Below are positions 49,988-60,174 of a stretch of 64,000 nucleotides of DNA, piece by piece. Position numbers and translations under genes: made by a program. The DNA is from Populus alba (taxonomy: Eukaryota > Streptophyta > Magnoliopsida > Malpighiales > Salicaceae). Location of the stretch: positions 4,402,001 through 4,466,000 of the forward strand of contig NC_133293.1 of NCBI RefSeq assembly GCF_005239225.2, given 5' to 3'. Every line of letters starts with the position of its first letter. The first letter of the stretch is position 1. The notes beneath the pieces were generated by a model. The model did no database searches and was not told the DNA's origin. It worked only from the letters and a program-made list of their open reading frames with translations.

Positions 49988-51599
49988 TTCTGTCAATACA
50001 CGACGTCGGGCGACGACTCTATTTTTAGTATATTTAACAAAAATATTTTTCTCGATTTGAGGGAAATAAAAATTTTATTGGACTCGTCATCTAGTAATTT
50101 GAGGGAACTAGAAATCCCAAATTAAACACTGGTCCTAGAGATTTAGGTACGCGGTTAGTTATGATTAAGGGAAGGAAGACACCACCCTTAAAACATCCTT
50201 TCAAGAGAAAGGTTACCCTTACTTGTGATTCAAATGCTATTATATTGTGAGCTTATTTGCAATTTGTTTTTTGTTCAATGGTTAACGTCGATCCCTAAAA
50301 ATAGGGAACAAGTTAAAAATGACATCAATCCCAAAAAATAGGAGATTCATCTAAAATATTGACGTTTGACCCTAAAAAGGTGAGTCACTTATGGATTACC
50401 AAAAGACATAATGGACATAATCCATATTTGGTATTTAAATTTTTGACATCGGTTCTTTCTGTAAAAAAAAGAGACGTGTCGACAAACAATATTCATTTAT
50501 AAAACAAAAATTATTTTGATATCGTTGAGAAATGGGTATAACCATACATGAGAATCGAGCAATGGACCCACGAACGATGACATGATAAGATAGGTGTTTG
50601 ACTCGCGTCGTTATTCCTTTTATATTTATTTTTGGTTTTTTTGTTTTTCTACATGCAAAAAAAAATTTACAAGTATTTATATATATCAAAATATCAAAAA
50701 TACTATTAGGAACCCCAAAAAATTACCTGAGTGCCACTATATAGGTAAAAGACCGAAATACCCTTGGTGGCGCGTGTGGCTCTTGCGCGGTTACTATTGG
50801 AGGTGGCGAAATTTTCCGACGAGATTTCCGGCCAACCAATGGTTGATTCTGGTAGATCTGAGGGAGAGGATTCTGATGACGATGGTTTCGACGGTCATTG
50901 ATGGTTGACGAGGGAGAATTTTTGGTTTGAAACTTTGGTGGCCGATGAAAATTACGACCTTTCCGGCCAGATGAGGCGACTGAAACACTGAAAACGACCG
51001 GGGTTTTGCTTTATAGGAGGCTAGTAACCTTTCTATGGTAGTTCGAAGGCTTCACACGGCTGGAAATGGGAGATTGGATGAGAGAAAAAGAATCGTCGGA
51101 GAGAGAAGAGAGAGGGTCTGATGTTTTGCTACAGTGTAAACATTGTCATAGTACACCGGTGCAACTGAAGGTTGTGAACCGTTGGATTACGGATGAACTA
51201 ATCCTTCGGCTGTGATTGGCTGGATCTGCAAGTTGATCGACGGTCCGGATTGGCTAATCTTTGATCTAGTGTGGCGCGGTATACCGAGAGTTTCGTACAC
51301 CTAGTGACGTGGCCCAACAAGATCGAAAGGCAGATTGGTTTAAGGGCTGAGATGGATTTGGGTTTTAATCTAGAGCGGTAAGCTCTATTATATCCTATTA
51401 AATCAAATGTCCAGAACTAAACACTATTAGATCTAACGGTTAGGATATTTTTGGTATTTTTAAATTTTTTTTAATAAAAAACAATATCTTACTCGCGTGA
51501 AGAAAAATTAAAAAAAAAAACTCAAATAGTAATCCAAATCTCTGCTTTCTCTTTTCTCTTTTTTCCTTCCTTTTTCCATTCTCCCGCGTTTTCACTGGC

Positions 51600-51614
51600 T
51601 ATTTATAGCCAATG
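51600..51614 (-). promoter_or_regulatory. TATA box and CCAAT-like motif in the right LTR
   Basis: On the minus strand the sequence reads CATTGGCTATAAATAGCC: CTATAAATA (plus 51600-51608) is a near-consensus TATA box with a CATTGG (inverted CCAAT-like) just upstream. Transcription would run leftward through the right arm and then into the left arm of the palindrome. Confidence 0.6.
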
Positions 51615-51850
51615 AGCAGGGGACAACAAAATCTTGATTGCAAGAAAAAATTTCATCGGCACAACTGCCCTGCCTGCTTTAATAAATTTCTGCATTATTG
51701 ATTTTGTTTTATTATATATAATAATAAATATTCATATTGGTAAAACTAAAAAAAAAAAATCAGTATTAGAAAAAGCCAGTTTCAACCGCTAAAAAAAAAT
51801 TTAATTACCAAAACTTATGTTGGAACACTAAAAAAAACATTTGATGGGTA

Positions 51851-52163
51851 TCAACCCGGTGGACTGGGTTTTGACCGAAAAATAATGGTTTTGACCTGAA
51901 ACGGCCTGAAAACTCATTTTTTACCTTGGTCAACATGATATGACCCGTATTGACCCGATGGACTCTGTTTTGATCGAAAATGATGATTTTAACCTGAAAT
52001 GGACTGAAAACTCATTTTTACCCTAGTCAACATGGTTTGACCCATATTGACCCGGTGGACTCGGTTTTGATTAAAAATGACGGTTTTGACCGAAAATGAT
52101 GATTTTGACCCGAAACATTATGAAAACTCATTTTTTATCCTGGTCGACATGGTTTGACCCGTA
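51851..52163. repeat. three tandem units of about 100 bp in the LTR U3, rich in W-box cores
   Basis: Units begin at 51851, 51951 and 52048 (100, 97 and 116 bp), each starting TGACCCGGTGGACT-like and running through GTTTTGA, GAAAACTCATTTTT and GGTCAACATG-TTTGACCC. The third carries an internal duplication of about 19 bp (GAAAATGA-G-TTTTGACC). A fourth begins at 52164 but fades. TTGACC/T or its complement occurs at least ten times. Confidence 0.8.
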
Positions 52164-52330
52164 TTGACCTGGTGAAATCGGTTTTTATGGAAAGATGTGG
52201 TTGACTCTAGAAAAATATATTTTTGAATTTTAAACTTTTTTCTTAATTTTTTTTTGGATTTTTGTGAATAATAATAGAAATAAAATAACATTTAAGAAAA
52301 TCTTAGTGAATCAAAAATTGGGTTACAACA

Positions 52331-55120
52331 TTCTCTATGATCTTTTTGATTCTCTATAAATCTACCTCTTATCAAGTACTTACAGAAAAATTTATAAAAT
52401 CTTTGAATACTCGATTAGATAGTAGTACCACCACTAATTTGATAACAACAATGATGATTATGCTTGCCCTTTTGAGTTTGGGAGTGAATTCATAGTCCAA
52501 CATTCCCTTTGAGTAGTGAAAACTTATAATATAGAGAAAAAGTTGATTGGTTGTTTACCAATTAACAACATAGGATGTTTGCAACATTTTTTTTTATCTA
52601 TATACAAAATTCAAAATTCTTGACCAAGCCCCTCTTATTTTTTTAGCTTAGATTAAGGGCTTAAACTCATTCCATTAAGGCTTCAAACCTAGACACGATC
52701 TCCTTTTTTCTTGAGCAAATCGCTAATGGTAAATTCTCTTACTATGATTTTAAATTTTAAATTAAATAAAAAGACGACATCTTGCATAAAACAGGTGGGG
52801 TTTCTTATGCATAATGGCAATAAAGATCATCGAAAATCAATCTTGACAAAAGACTGCAAAACATTGAAAGACTTAAGAAAAAAAAAAAAGATGGTGATTT
52901 TGGAGTTCAACTGGATTGTGGGTTTAGTAAGATTGTGGGTTTATGTTTGGAGATCGTGGTTGGTGAGGGATTAAAGGAAAAGTGAAGGTGGAATTTAGGT
53001 TTACTGTTTAGGGGAAGAAGATGGCCAAAGCTTTTTTTTTTTTTTTTTTAATTCAATGGCAAGTTTATAATATTTAATATAAGAGCTTTTTAATTATTAA
53101 ATGAAAAATAATAGCAAACATGCAAGTAATTGAATAATTTTTGTTGATTTTTGTAGGTGCGCCAGGTACAAGATGTAAATTGTTATGTGCACACCAAAGT
53201 TTAGGGTGTAAACTATATTTTTTTTCAAAACTTGGTAGGAAAATTCAATTCCACCAAATTATAGGATGTTAGGGGTCATTTTCCATATATATATATAAAA
53301 AATTAAATAGACTCCTTTTGTTTTTTTTGTTATAGTTATAGAGAAACACCAACTACATTAAGCTCCTCTAGAGAAAACCCTTTCATATTTTTTGTTATAC
53401 TTATAGAGAAACACCATCTACATTGAACTCTTCTCGAGAAAACAAATCCATTCATAAAAATATTGGCCTTTTTGTTGCTAAAATATGGCCATCAGAGCAT
53501 TTTATCTCTCTTTAAGAATTTTCAGCAACTTTTTCTTTTATCTCTCATCATTTAGAAACTAAAATGTGAAAAAAAAGGGAATCAAAATGTGAATTTCCAA
53601 AATAACAAGGACCCAAAGATAGGAAATTTGAAATTTGAGGGATAAAACTAAATTTTTCGTGTCAAAATCTAAATGTGATCCTTGTTCTTTCAATTTCTAT
53701 TTTCACTCTTAATTAAATTTTGATTTCACAAAATCAAAGTCTAATTCATCATTAAACACATCTCAAGACTCAAGACATGCTAAATAATGCAAATTAAAAG
53801 AAATGTAAAAAAACAATGATATCGTAACTTTGAAGAATAAAATAAAAAAAAATAAAACATCGATGATCAAAAAAAGGAAAAGCATTGCTCAAAATAAATA
53901 ATGCAATCTACAGCAACATGAGTCTTTAGCAACTGTGATTCCATGCGAAGTGATTTCCCCATATATTTTAGTTTATTTTCTAATTATTAGATCAAAACTA
54001 TTTTATGGAAATCACATATATAGAAAAGTTTATGAAGAACACAAGAAGTGTGTACTGTTTTCATTCATTGAGAAATATTAGAGTAAAACAATTAGTCATC
54101 TAATGGTGATATGATATGAATGTTATACATGAATGATATACATGAAGGAGATTTTTTTTTTTTTTTGTTGGTGTACGTGTTGGCTTTGCTCACTTTGGTA
54201 TTTTGTAAGGTTCCTTCCATTTTGAAAGTGATTTTTTTTTAAGCTGTTCATTTGGTCTATTTTTTTCATAATCATGTCCTCCATCTTAAATTGTTTATTT
54301 TTTACTTTTGAATTATATTATTAGATTGTCTTTTATGTGCAAGTCTCCTTTTTTTAACAAAAGGCGCTAAATCAGGTCTTTTCTAGTAGATATAGGTTTG
54401 TCTAAGTTTTTTTTTTCACCCTTCTCGGGAGAATAGTACAACACTTTGTGGTTGGGGCATCTAATCTTTAGCTATTATAATGGTTTCACTACCATAAATG
54501 AGGAGAAATGATGTTTTCTTTGTGGAGGACTTCTTGGTGGTTCCGTATTCATAAAAGATTTAATTAAATAGATTTGACTATTTTTATTTTGCTTATTTTT
54601 TTTAATTAATTTAGGAGAATCATATTTATGAGCCTAATTTGCTTGTTTGTTTGGGGATGGGACATGAAGGAGATTCTATGATTTATATGTAATATATAAC
54701 AATGATTCCTCATATTTTTATTATCTAACTAGGTCTTGTTGTCTATGATTAAGACTTTTGAGAACCTAATATTTTTAATCTTTCGATCACACAAAATATA
54801 GACATGTTATTTTGATATTTTGTTTTGACTTAGCTTTAATAATTATAAATGTTTTTTTTTTCAACATAAACAATAACTGCAGTTAAAAACATTGTATTAA
54901 TTAAGATAAACAAGAAATATATTAATAAAAAATTTTATTTTCTAAAATTTTTTCAAAACAACTGTATTTTTAGGGTTAATGCCTATACCAAAGATTTTTT
55001 CAAGATTTCTATATAAAAAAATTAAAATAATTGTATTTTTCAAGATTAATGACAGTGAAAAAGAGTTTCAAGATTTTTATTTTTTACATTTTAAAATATT
55101 TGAGTTTCCTTGCAACATAG
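52331..55120. other. AT-rich intergenic region between the two LTR elements
   Basis: No gene is supported. A tandem pair with 65-bp offset (GTTATA-TTATAGAGAAACACC through GAGAAAA) lies at about 53329-53450. A T homopolymer lies near 53032-53049. No transposon ends were recognised. Confidence 0.6.
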
Positions 55121-55285
55121 TGTTAAACTAATTGAGATCAAACACAAAGCGGAGGCTAAAATTCTGAATAATCTGTTTATTATGAATGCATAGGCTTAAC
55201 TTAAATACAAATAAAGTATATATAGGTTAAACTGAAAGTACTATTTTACCCTTAATAAATAAGACAACATAAATATTATTTAACA
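55121..55285 (-). repeat. 3' LTR of the copia element
   Basis: 165 bp, TGTTAAACTA to TTATTTAACA, near-palindromic ends TGTTAAA/TTTAACA. Differs from the 5' LTR at five sites. Directly inside lies ACTCCCCTC (55286-55294), which is the polypurine tract GAGGGGAGT on the minus strand. Confidence 0.95.
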
Positions 55286-55299
55286 ACTCCCCTCAAACT

Positions 55300-58110
55300 C
55301 ACGATGCGGCAGCTACAAGTATCGAGAGTTTGCCAACTAGAAAACAAAAACGAGATATGGAATGCGCCTTGGTAAAGAAATTTGCAATGAAGAAGGAACA
55401 AAAGGCAAAGTAATGGTTCCATGCTTGAGATGATGACGAGTAAGATGACAATCGATTTCAATGTGCTTAGTCTACTCATGAAAAACCTAGTTGTGAGCAA
55501 TCTGAATAGAACTCTGGTTGTCACAATACATAGGAGTAGGATGGGAAAAGAAAACTCTCATATCAGCAAGTAACCAACGTAACTAAATAATCTCTTTGGT
55601 AGTAGATGTCATGGCACGATATTCTGCTTCGGTGGATGATTGGGAAATAATAGATTGTTTCTTGCTCTTCCAAGAAATAAGAGAATCACCTAAAAAGATA
55701 TAAAACTCGGTAACAGACTTGCGATCTGTGGGATCACTACCATGATCAGCATCAGAGTATGCACGCAACTCCAAGGAAGAGGTGGATGAAAGTAAAAGAC
55801 TTTGAAAAACTGTACCCCGAAGATATCACAAAATACGAAGAACAGCTGCCCAGTGAGCAGTAGTAGGAGAAGCAACAAGCTGACTAACAACATGAACAAC
55901 ATATGCAATATCTGGACGAGTAATGGTGAGATATACCAAACTCCCAACAATAGTGCGGTATAAAGTAGGATCTATCAAAGGTAAACCATCAGAAGAAGAG
56001 TACCTTGCGTTAACCTCAATAGGAGTATCCACAGTCTTGTTATCAGTAAGTCTAGCCCGCTCAAGAATATCTGCAACATATTTCGACTGAGAAAGAAGGT
56101 AACCTCTAGGTGAGTATGCTACCTCAATACCCATGAAATATCTAAGATAACCCAAATCCTTCATCTCAAATCGTCTAGCCAATTCTGTCTTCAAAACTGA
56201 AATACCATCAATATCATCACCAGTAATAATCATGTCATCAATATATAAAGACAGAATGATACGACCTGCATCAGTGCACTTAATAAAAAGAGCAGAATCA
56301 TGACTGCTAAAAACAAAGCCAAGTGACGAGATCATAATAGAGAATTTCTCAAACCAAGCACGGGGTGCTTGTTTGAGACCATATAATGCTTTCTTAAGCT
56401 TACAAACATATCCAAAGTCATGTGAAATACCAGGAGGGGGTGCCATATAAACTTCTTCTTGAAGATCTCCATTCAAGAAGGCATTTTTAACATCAAGTTG
56501 AGAAATATGTCATTGACGAATCAAAGCTACAGCAATAAGAGTACGAATAGTAGTTATTTTTGCAACCGGAGCAAATGTCTCCTCATAGTCCATACCATAC
56601 TGTTGAGAGTATCCTTCGGCAACCAACCGAGCTTTATATCGCTTAATAGACCCATCAGAATTAGTCTTGATCTTATACACCCAATGACAACCTACAACAC
56701 TCTTACCAGGAGGTAGAGGAACCAAATCCAAAGTATCAGTCTTATGCAAAGCAGAAAGTTCCTCATCCATAGCTTGCTGCCAAAGCGGATCAAGAATTGC
56801 ATCTTTATAGGAAGAGGGCTCAACAAGACAATAAATAGAGGCTAAAAAGGAAGTAAATGATGAAGAATAACAAGAATAAGCAAAATTTGGTAGTTTTATG
56901 GACTTACGAATACGGATGGACTGACGTGGAGGTGGATCCACAATCTCAGATGAAGCTTGAGGGGCTGTAGATGAGAATGGAGCTTCAGGTGTGCCAGAGA
57001 GTAAAGTACCAGTACCTGCAGAGTTATGAGTACAAATTGATCGAACATGGGGAGAGCTATCATCACCAGAATCCTCAGAAAATGGATCTATACTAATAAG
57101 ATCAGATTTAGTCAGGCTATGAGTAGTGGATGGAATAGAAAAGAAAGGTATATGCTCAAGGAAGACAACATGACGAGACACATAAAGTTTCCGAGTTATT
57201 GGATCAAAACAACGATAACCCTTTTTACCTTCACCATAGCCCAAAAAGACACAAATAGCGGATCGAGAGGATAGCTTACTTCGTTCTATATGAGGACAAA
57301 GAACAAAACAAGTACAACCAAAGACTCTAAATGAGGAATAATCAGGGACATACCCATATAACTTTTCAAAAGGAGATAAACCCGAACTATGAGAAGATGG
57401 AATTGTATTAATCAAGCTTACAGCAGTAAGAACAGCTTCTCTCCAAAACTCACTAGGAACAAAAGCAGACAACAAGAGAGAACGAGCAGTTTCGACAATG
57501 TGCCTATGTTTTCTTTCAGCAACACCATTTTGCTCAGGAGTATCTGTACATGAAGTTTGGTGGATGGTTCCATCTAGGGCAAGCAATTGGCAAAATTTAT
57601 TAGAAGTGTATTTCCCACCCAAATCACACCTAAAACATTTGATCACAGTAGAATATTGAGTTTTGATAAGAGCTCGAAAAGCTGCATATATCTCAAAGAA
57701 TTCAGAACGATGTTTCATTAAATAAACCTAACAATAACGAGTATGATCATCAATAAAAAAGACATAATATCGAGACCCTCCTTTTGTGGCAACAGGAGAA
57801 GGTCCCTATACATCAAAATGAATCAAATCAAATGGTGAAGAAGAAATATAAATACTTCGATTAAAAGGTAAGGCGAAAAATTTTGCTAATTTACATCCAC
57901 TACAATCAGAAATGTCACAAGTTTTTAAATTTCCTAAAGCTCCTATGGATGCCAAAAAATCTCAAACGAGAAGAAGAAACATGACCTAAACGGGAATGCC
58001 ATAAATAAAAACTAGAAGATGAAATACTCAAACGAAAGGAAGACAAATCAACGGTAGTAGTAGCAGCGGCAGCAGCGGCAACTGGCACTTTTAACTCATC
58101 CAAAATATAT
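55300..58110 (-). pseudogene. copia pol: integrase, reverse transcriptase, RNase H, with several stops
   Basis: Minus strand. HSRLGHVSSSRLRF (GAG-pre-integrase) lies near 58000. The integrase core is read through two TAG codons (near 57810 and 57723), then open from 57718: CDLGGKYTS keeps the second catalytic Asp and NGVAERKHRHI the Glu. The open stretch continues into the reverse-transcriptase start (WVYKIKTNSDGS) and stops at TGA near 56510. The next open part (56476-55826) has LYGLKQAPRAWF and the catalytic SLYIDDM. A further TGA sits in the ILRYLRGT-type motif, then RNase H with YSDADHGSDPTDRKS and SSTEAEYRAM. TAG codons recur beyond it. Confidence 0.9.
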
Positions 58111-58836
58111 AGTCCATTCTCCCTACGGCTTGTCCCAATCAGCTTCTAAGACTGCAGATCCTGTATACAACAAAAGGAACCAGAAAACATGACTAAATAA
58201 TCACCAGAATCACATATTTGACCAACAGACGCAAGATTCAATTTGAGTTGTGGAATAAGATAAACATTAGGGAGAGACATGTGAGGTGTGAGAACAGAAC
58301 CAACACCTGTTAAGGGCATTTGAGTGCCATCAGCAGTCATAACAGGAATGGAGGACAAAGGGGATACAGAGGTAAAAGATGAGGAATCTGGAGACATATG
58401 ATGGGAAGCACCAGAATCCAAGACCCATTCAGAATGTGACATACCTGAGGAACTGTGAGGCAACTGACCTCATAGTTCATTCTCCCTACGGCCTGTCCCA
58501 ATCAGCTTCTGAGACTGCAGATCCTGTATACAACAAAAGGAACCAGAAAACATGACTAAATAATCACCAGAATCACATATTTGACCAACAGACGCAAGAT
58601 TCAATTTGAGTTGTGGAATAAGATAAACATTAGGGAGAGACATGTGAGGTGTGAGAACATAACCAACACCTGCTAAGGGCATTTGAGTGCCATCAGCAGT
58701 CATAACAGGAATGGAGGACAAAGGGGATACAAAGGTAAAAGATGAGGAATCTGGAGACATATGATGGGAAGCACCAGAATCCAAGACCCATTCAGAATGT
58801 GACATACCTGAGGAACTATGAGGCAACTAGCCTATG
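58111..58836 (-). repeat. 363-bp tandem duplication covering the copia protease
   Basis: 58111-58473 and 58474-58836 are adjacent copies with an offset of 363 bp (121 codons, so frame is kept). Each contains the full protease start: SEWVLDSGASHHM with the DSG catalytic triad, and MTADGTQMPL, LIPQLKLNLASVGQICD. The copies differ at a few bases only. The downstream copy reads SLSSIPVM as in the upstream copy. The upstream (gag-proximal) copy runs on into RRENEL before a stop. Confidence 0.92.
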
Positions 58837-59816
58837 GAAGAAGAAGTGGACATTGCTTGTGGCTGCAACGAGAGAAACTTCTGAAATTGCTCAGCCAAAA
58901 TATTAGGATCAGTAATAGAACCTGGGGAAGCTACTGCTGCAGTATTGTGGTGTTGTGGTTTATAACCCTGAGGTGGTCTATGAGCATTAGATTGTGACTA
59001 ATTGCCAAACTTCCAAGCTTGGTTCTGCTATCTCAACTTAGGACACTGAGCCTTCCAATAACCTTTCTGCTTACAGAAACTGCACTCATCGAAGCCAACC
59101 CTTGTGTAAGGCTTATTCTGATGATTAGAGAATGGCTTAGAAGGCACTGCTAATACTGAAGGATTTAAAGCAGAAAGAATTCCCTTTTCAGAATAAGACT
59201 GAAGACGTATTTCTTCAGCCAATAACTCACTAACAACAGAGTCAACACAAGGCAGTGGAGAACGATGCAGAATTGAACCTCTAAGTCCTTCGAAATCACT
59301 GCAAAGTGCTGTTAAAAATTGTACCAATCGTTGCTGCTCTCTACGCTTAATATAGGCACCACATGCCTTTAATTCTGCCGATTCTGTAAGAGCCAATCGA
59401 TCCCAAAAATCTGTCATAGCGGAATAAAACTCTTGGATACTCATATTCTTCTGATGAAGAGCTCGTATGTCATTCTCTAATTGATACTGTTTTGCAAAAT
59501 TTGATTGTGTGAATAACCTTTGCAGATGATCCCAAACCTCTTTTGTTGTCTCATACTTCGCCAATTGCATACCTATCGAATGCTCAACAGAATTGTTGAT
59601 CCAAGTAATGATCTTTGCATTATTTGCTTTCCATGTATCTATCAAAACAACATCTCCCTCCTCAACATTCTTAGGTATCATATAAGTTCCACTAACATAC
59701 CCCCACATCTTCTTACCCTTAAGGAAATTTCTCATCACATAACTCCAATACGAATAATTCTTCTCATCTAACCTCACACTCACAGACTGAAGTGAATCAT
59801 CTCTTTCAGTAGCCAT
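58470..59816 (-). pseudogene. copia gag with zinc knuckle, and first protease copy
   Basis: ATG at 59816 (MATERDDSLQSVSVRL) follows the primer site by about 180 bp. The copia N-terminal and gag region has SYWSYVMRNFLKGKKMWGYV and WDHLQRLFTQ. The zinc knuckle reads CSFCKQKGYWKAQC: the expected His is Tyr, so zinc binding is doubtful. The frame stops at 59028; further stops occur before the protease segment (58826-58470). Confidence 0.88.
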
Positions 59817-59992
59817 AATCAGCAATCATAAATAACCAGAATGCAAAAGCAGCGGAAACAAAATACTAAATTGCAGATGCTGAAGGGAAGACGAAATACC
59901 AAAATAATTACAGAAACTGTCGAAATACCTAATTTTGCAGAAGTTGGATCTGCGAAGCTGTATTTGGGATTAAGCCTCGTTCCATAAAATCA

Positions 59993-60004
59993 GCTCTGAT
60001 ACCA
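59993..60004 (-). other. initiator tRNA-Met primer-binding site of the copia element
   Basis: The minus strand reads TGGTATCAGAGC directly adjoining the 5' LTR, the standard plant primer site complementary to initiator tRNA-Met. Confidence 0.95.
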
Positions 60005-60169
60005 TGTTAAACTAATTGAGATCAAACACAAAGCGGAGGCTAGAATTCTGAATAATCTGTTTATTATGAATGCATAGGCTTAACCTAAATACAAATAAAG
60101 TATATATAGGTTAAACTGAAAGTATTATTCTACCCTTAATAAATAAGATAACATAAATATTATTTAACA
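60005..60169 (-). repeat. 5' LTR of the copia element
   Basis: 165 bp, same ends as the copy at 55121. Contains TATATATAGG-like text usable as a TATA element on either strand. Followed by the CATAG target duplication at 60170-60174. Confidence 0.95.
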
Positions 60170-60174
60170 CATAG

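Larger units (their letters stand above)
44145..49990 (-). repeat. right arm of the palindrome (internal region, minus orientation)
   Basis: Mirror copy of 38265-44103. It is the better preserved arm: it keeps GAA at codon 15 of ORF1, the complete protease motif and a primer site closer to the expected one. It joins directly to the LTR beginning at 49991, so right arm plus right LTR look like the 5' half of an ordinary minus-strand element. Confidence 0.92.
36968..52330. mobile_element. rearranged Ogre/Tat-type Ty3-gypsy element forming a giant palindrome
   Basis: Layout along the plus strand: partial LTR (36968 to about 37833), inverted partial LTR (about 37839-38264), internal region on plus (38265-44103), 41-bp loop (44104-44144), internal region on minus (44145-49990), full-looking LTR in the orientation of a minus-strand element (49991 to about 52330). 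The internal regions carry an Ogre-like extra ORF before gag, then gag and an aspartic protease. Reverse transcriptase, RNase H and integrase are missing in both arms. The primer site resembles the tRNA-Arg site I recall for Ogre elements. The outer ends do not show a matching target duplication (AAATA before 36968, TTCTC after 52330), so the right end is tentative and the unit is not a simple insertion. Confidence 0.8.
49991..52330 (-). repeat. long LTR of the Ogre-type element (right)
   Basis: The inner end is fixed by the match to both left LTR pieces (TGTCAATACACGACG at 49991). The outer end is placed at 52330, where the minus strand would start TGTTGTAACCC, a common LTR start; no second copy confirms it. 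The minus strand has a TATA box and a CCAAT-like motif, and its U3 has a tandem-repeat array. Length would be about 2.3 kb. Confidence 0.6.
55121..60169 (-). mobile_element. Ty1-copia LTR retrotransposon, decayed
   Basis: Bounded by two 165-bp LTRs that begin TGTTAAACTA and end ATTTAACA, and by a 5-bp target duplication CATAG (55116-55120 and 60170-60174). On the minus strand the order is 5' LTR, initiator tRNA-Met primer site, gag, protease, integrase, reverse transcriptase, RNase H, polypurine tract, 3' LTR, which is the copia order (integrase before reverse transcriptase). Many in-frame stops make it non-autonomous. The LTRs differ at five positions, all transitions. Confidence 0.95.

Noticed and set aside
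36968..52330. Reading the unit as a complete LTR element with ordinary 5' and 3' LTRs
   Set aside because: The left LTR is truncated and followed by an inverted copy, the ends lack a matching target duplication, and the internal region is a palindrome without reverse transcriptase or integrase.
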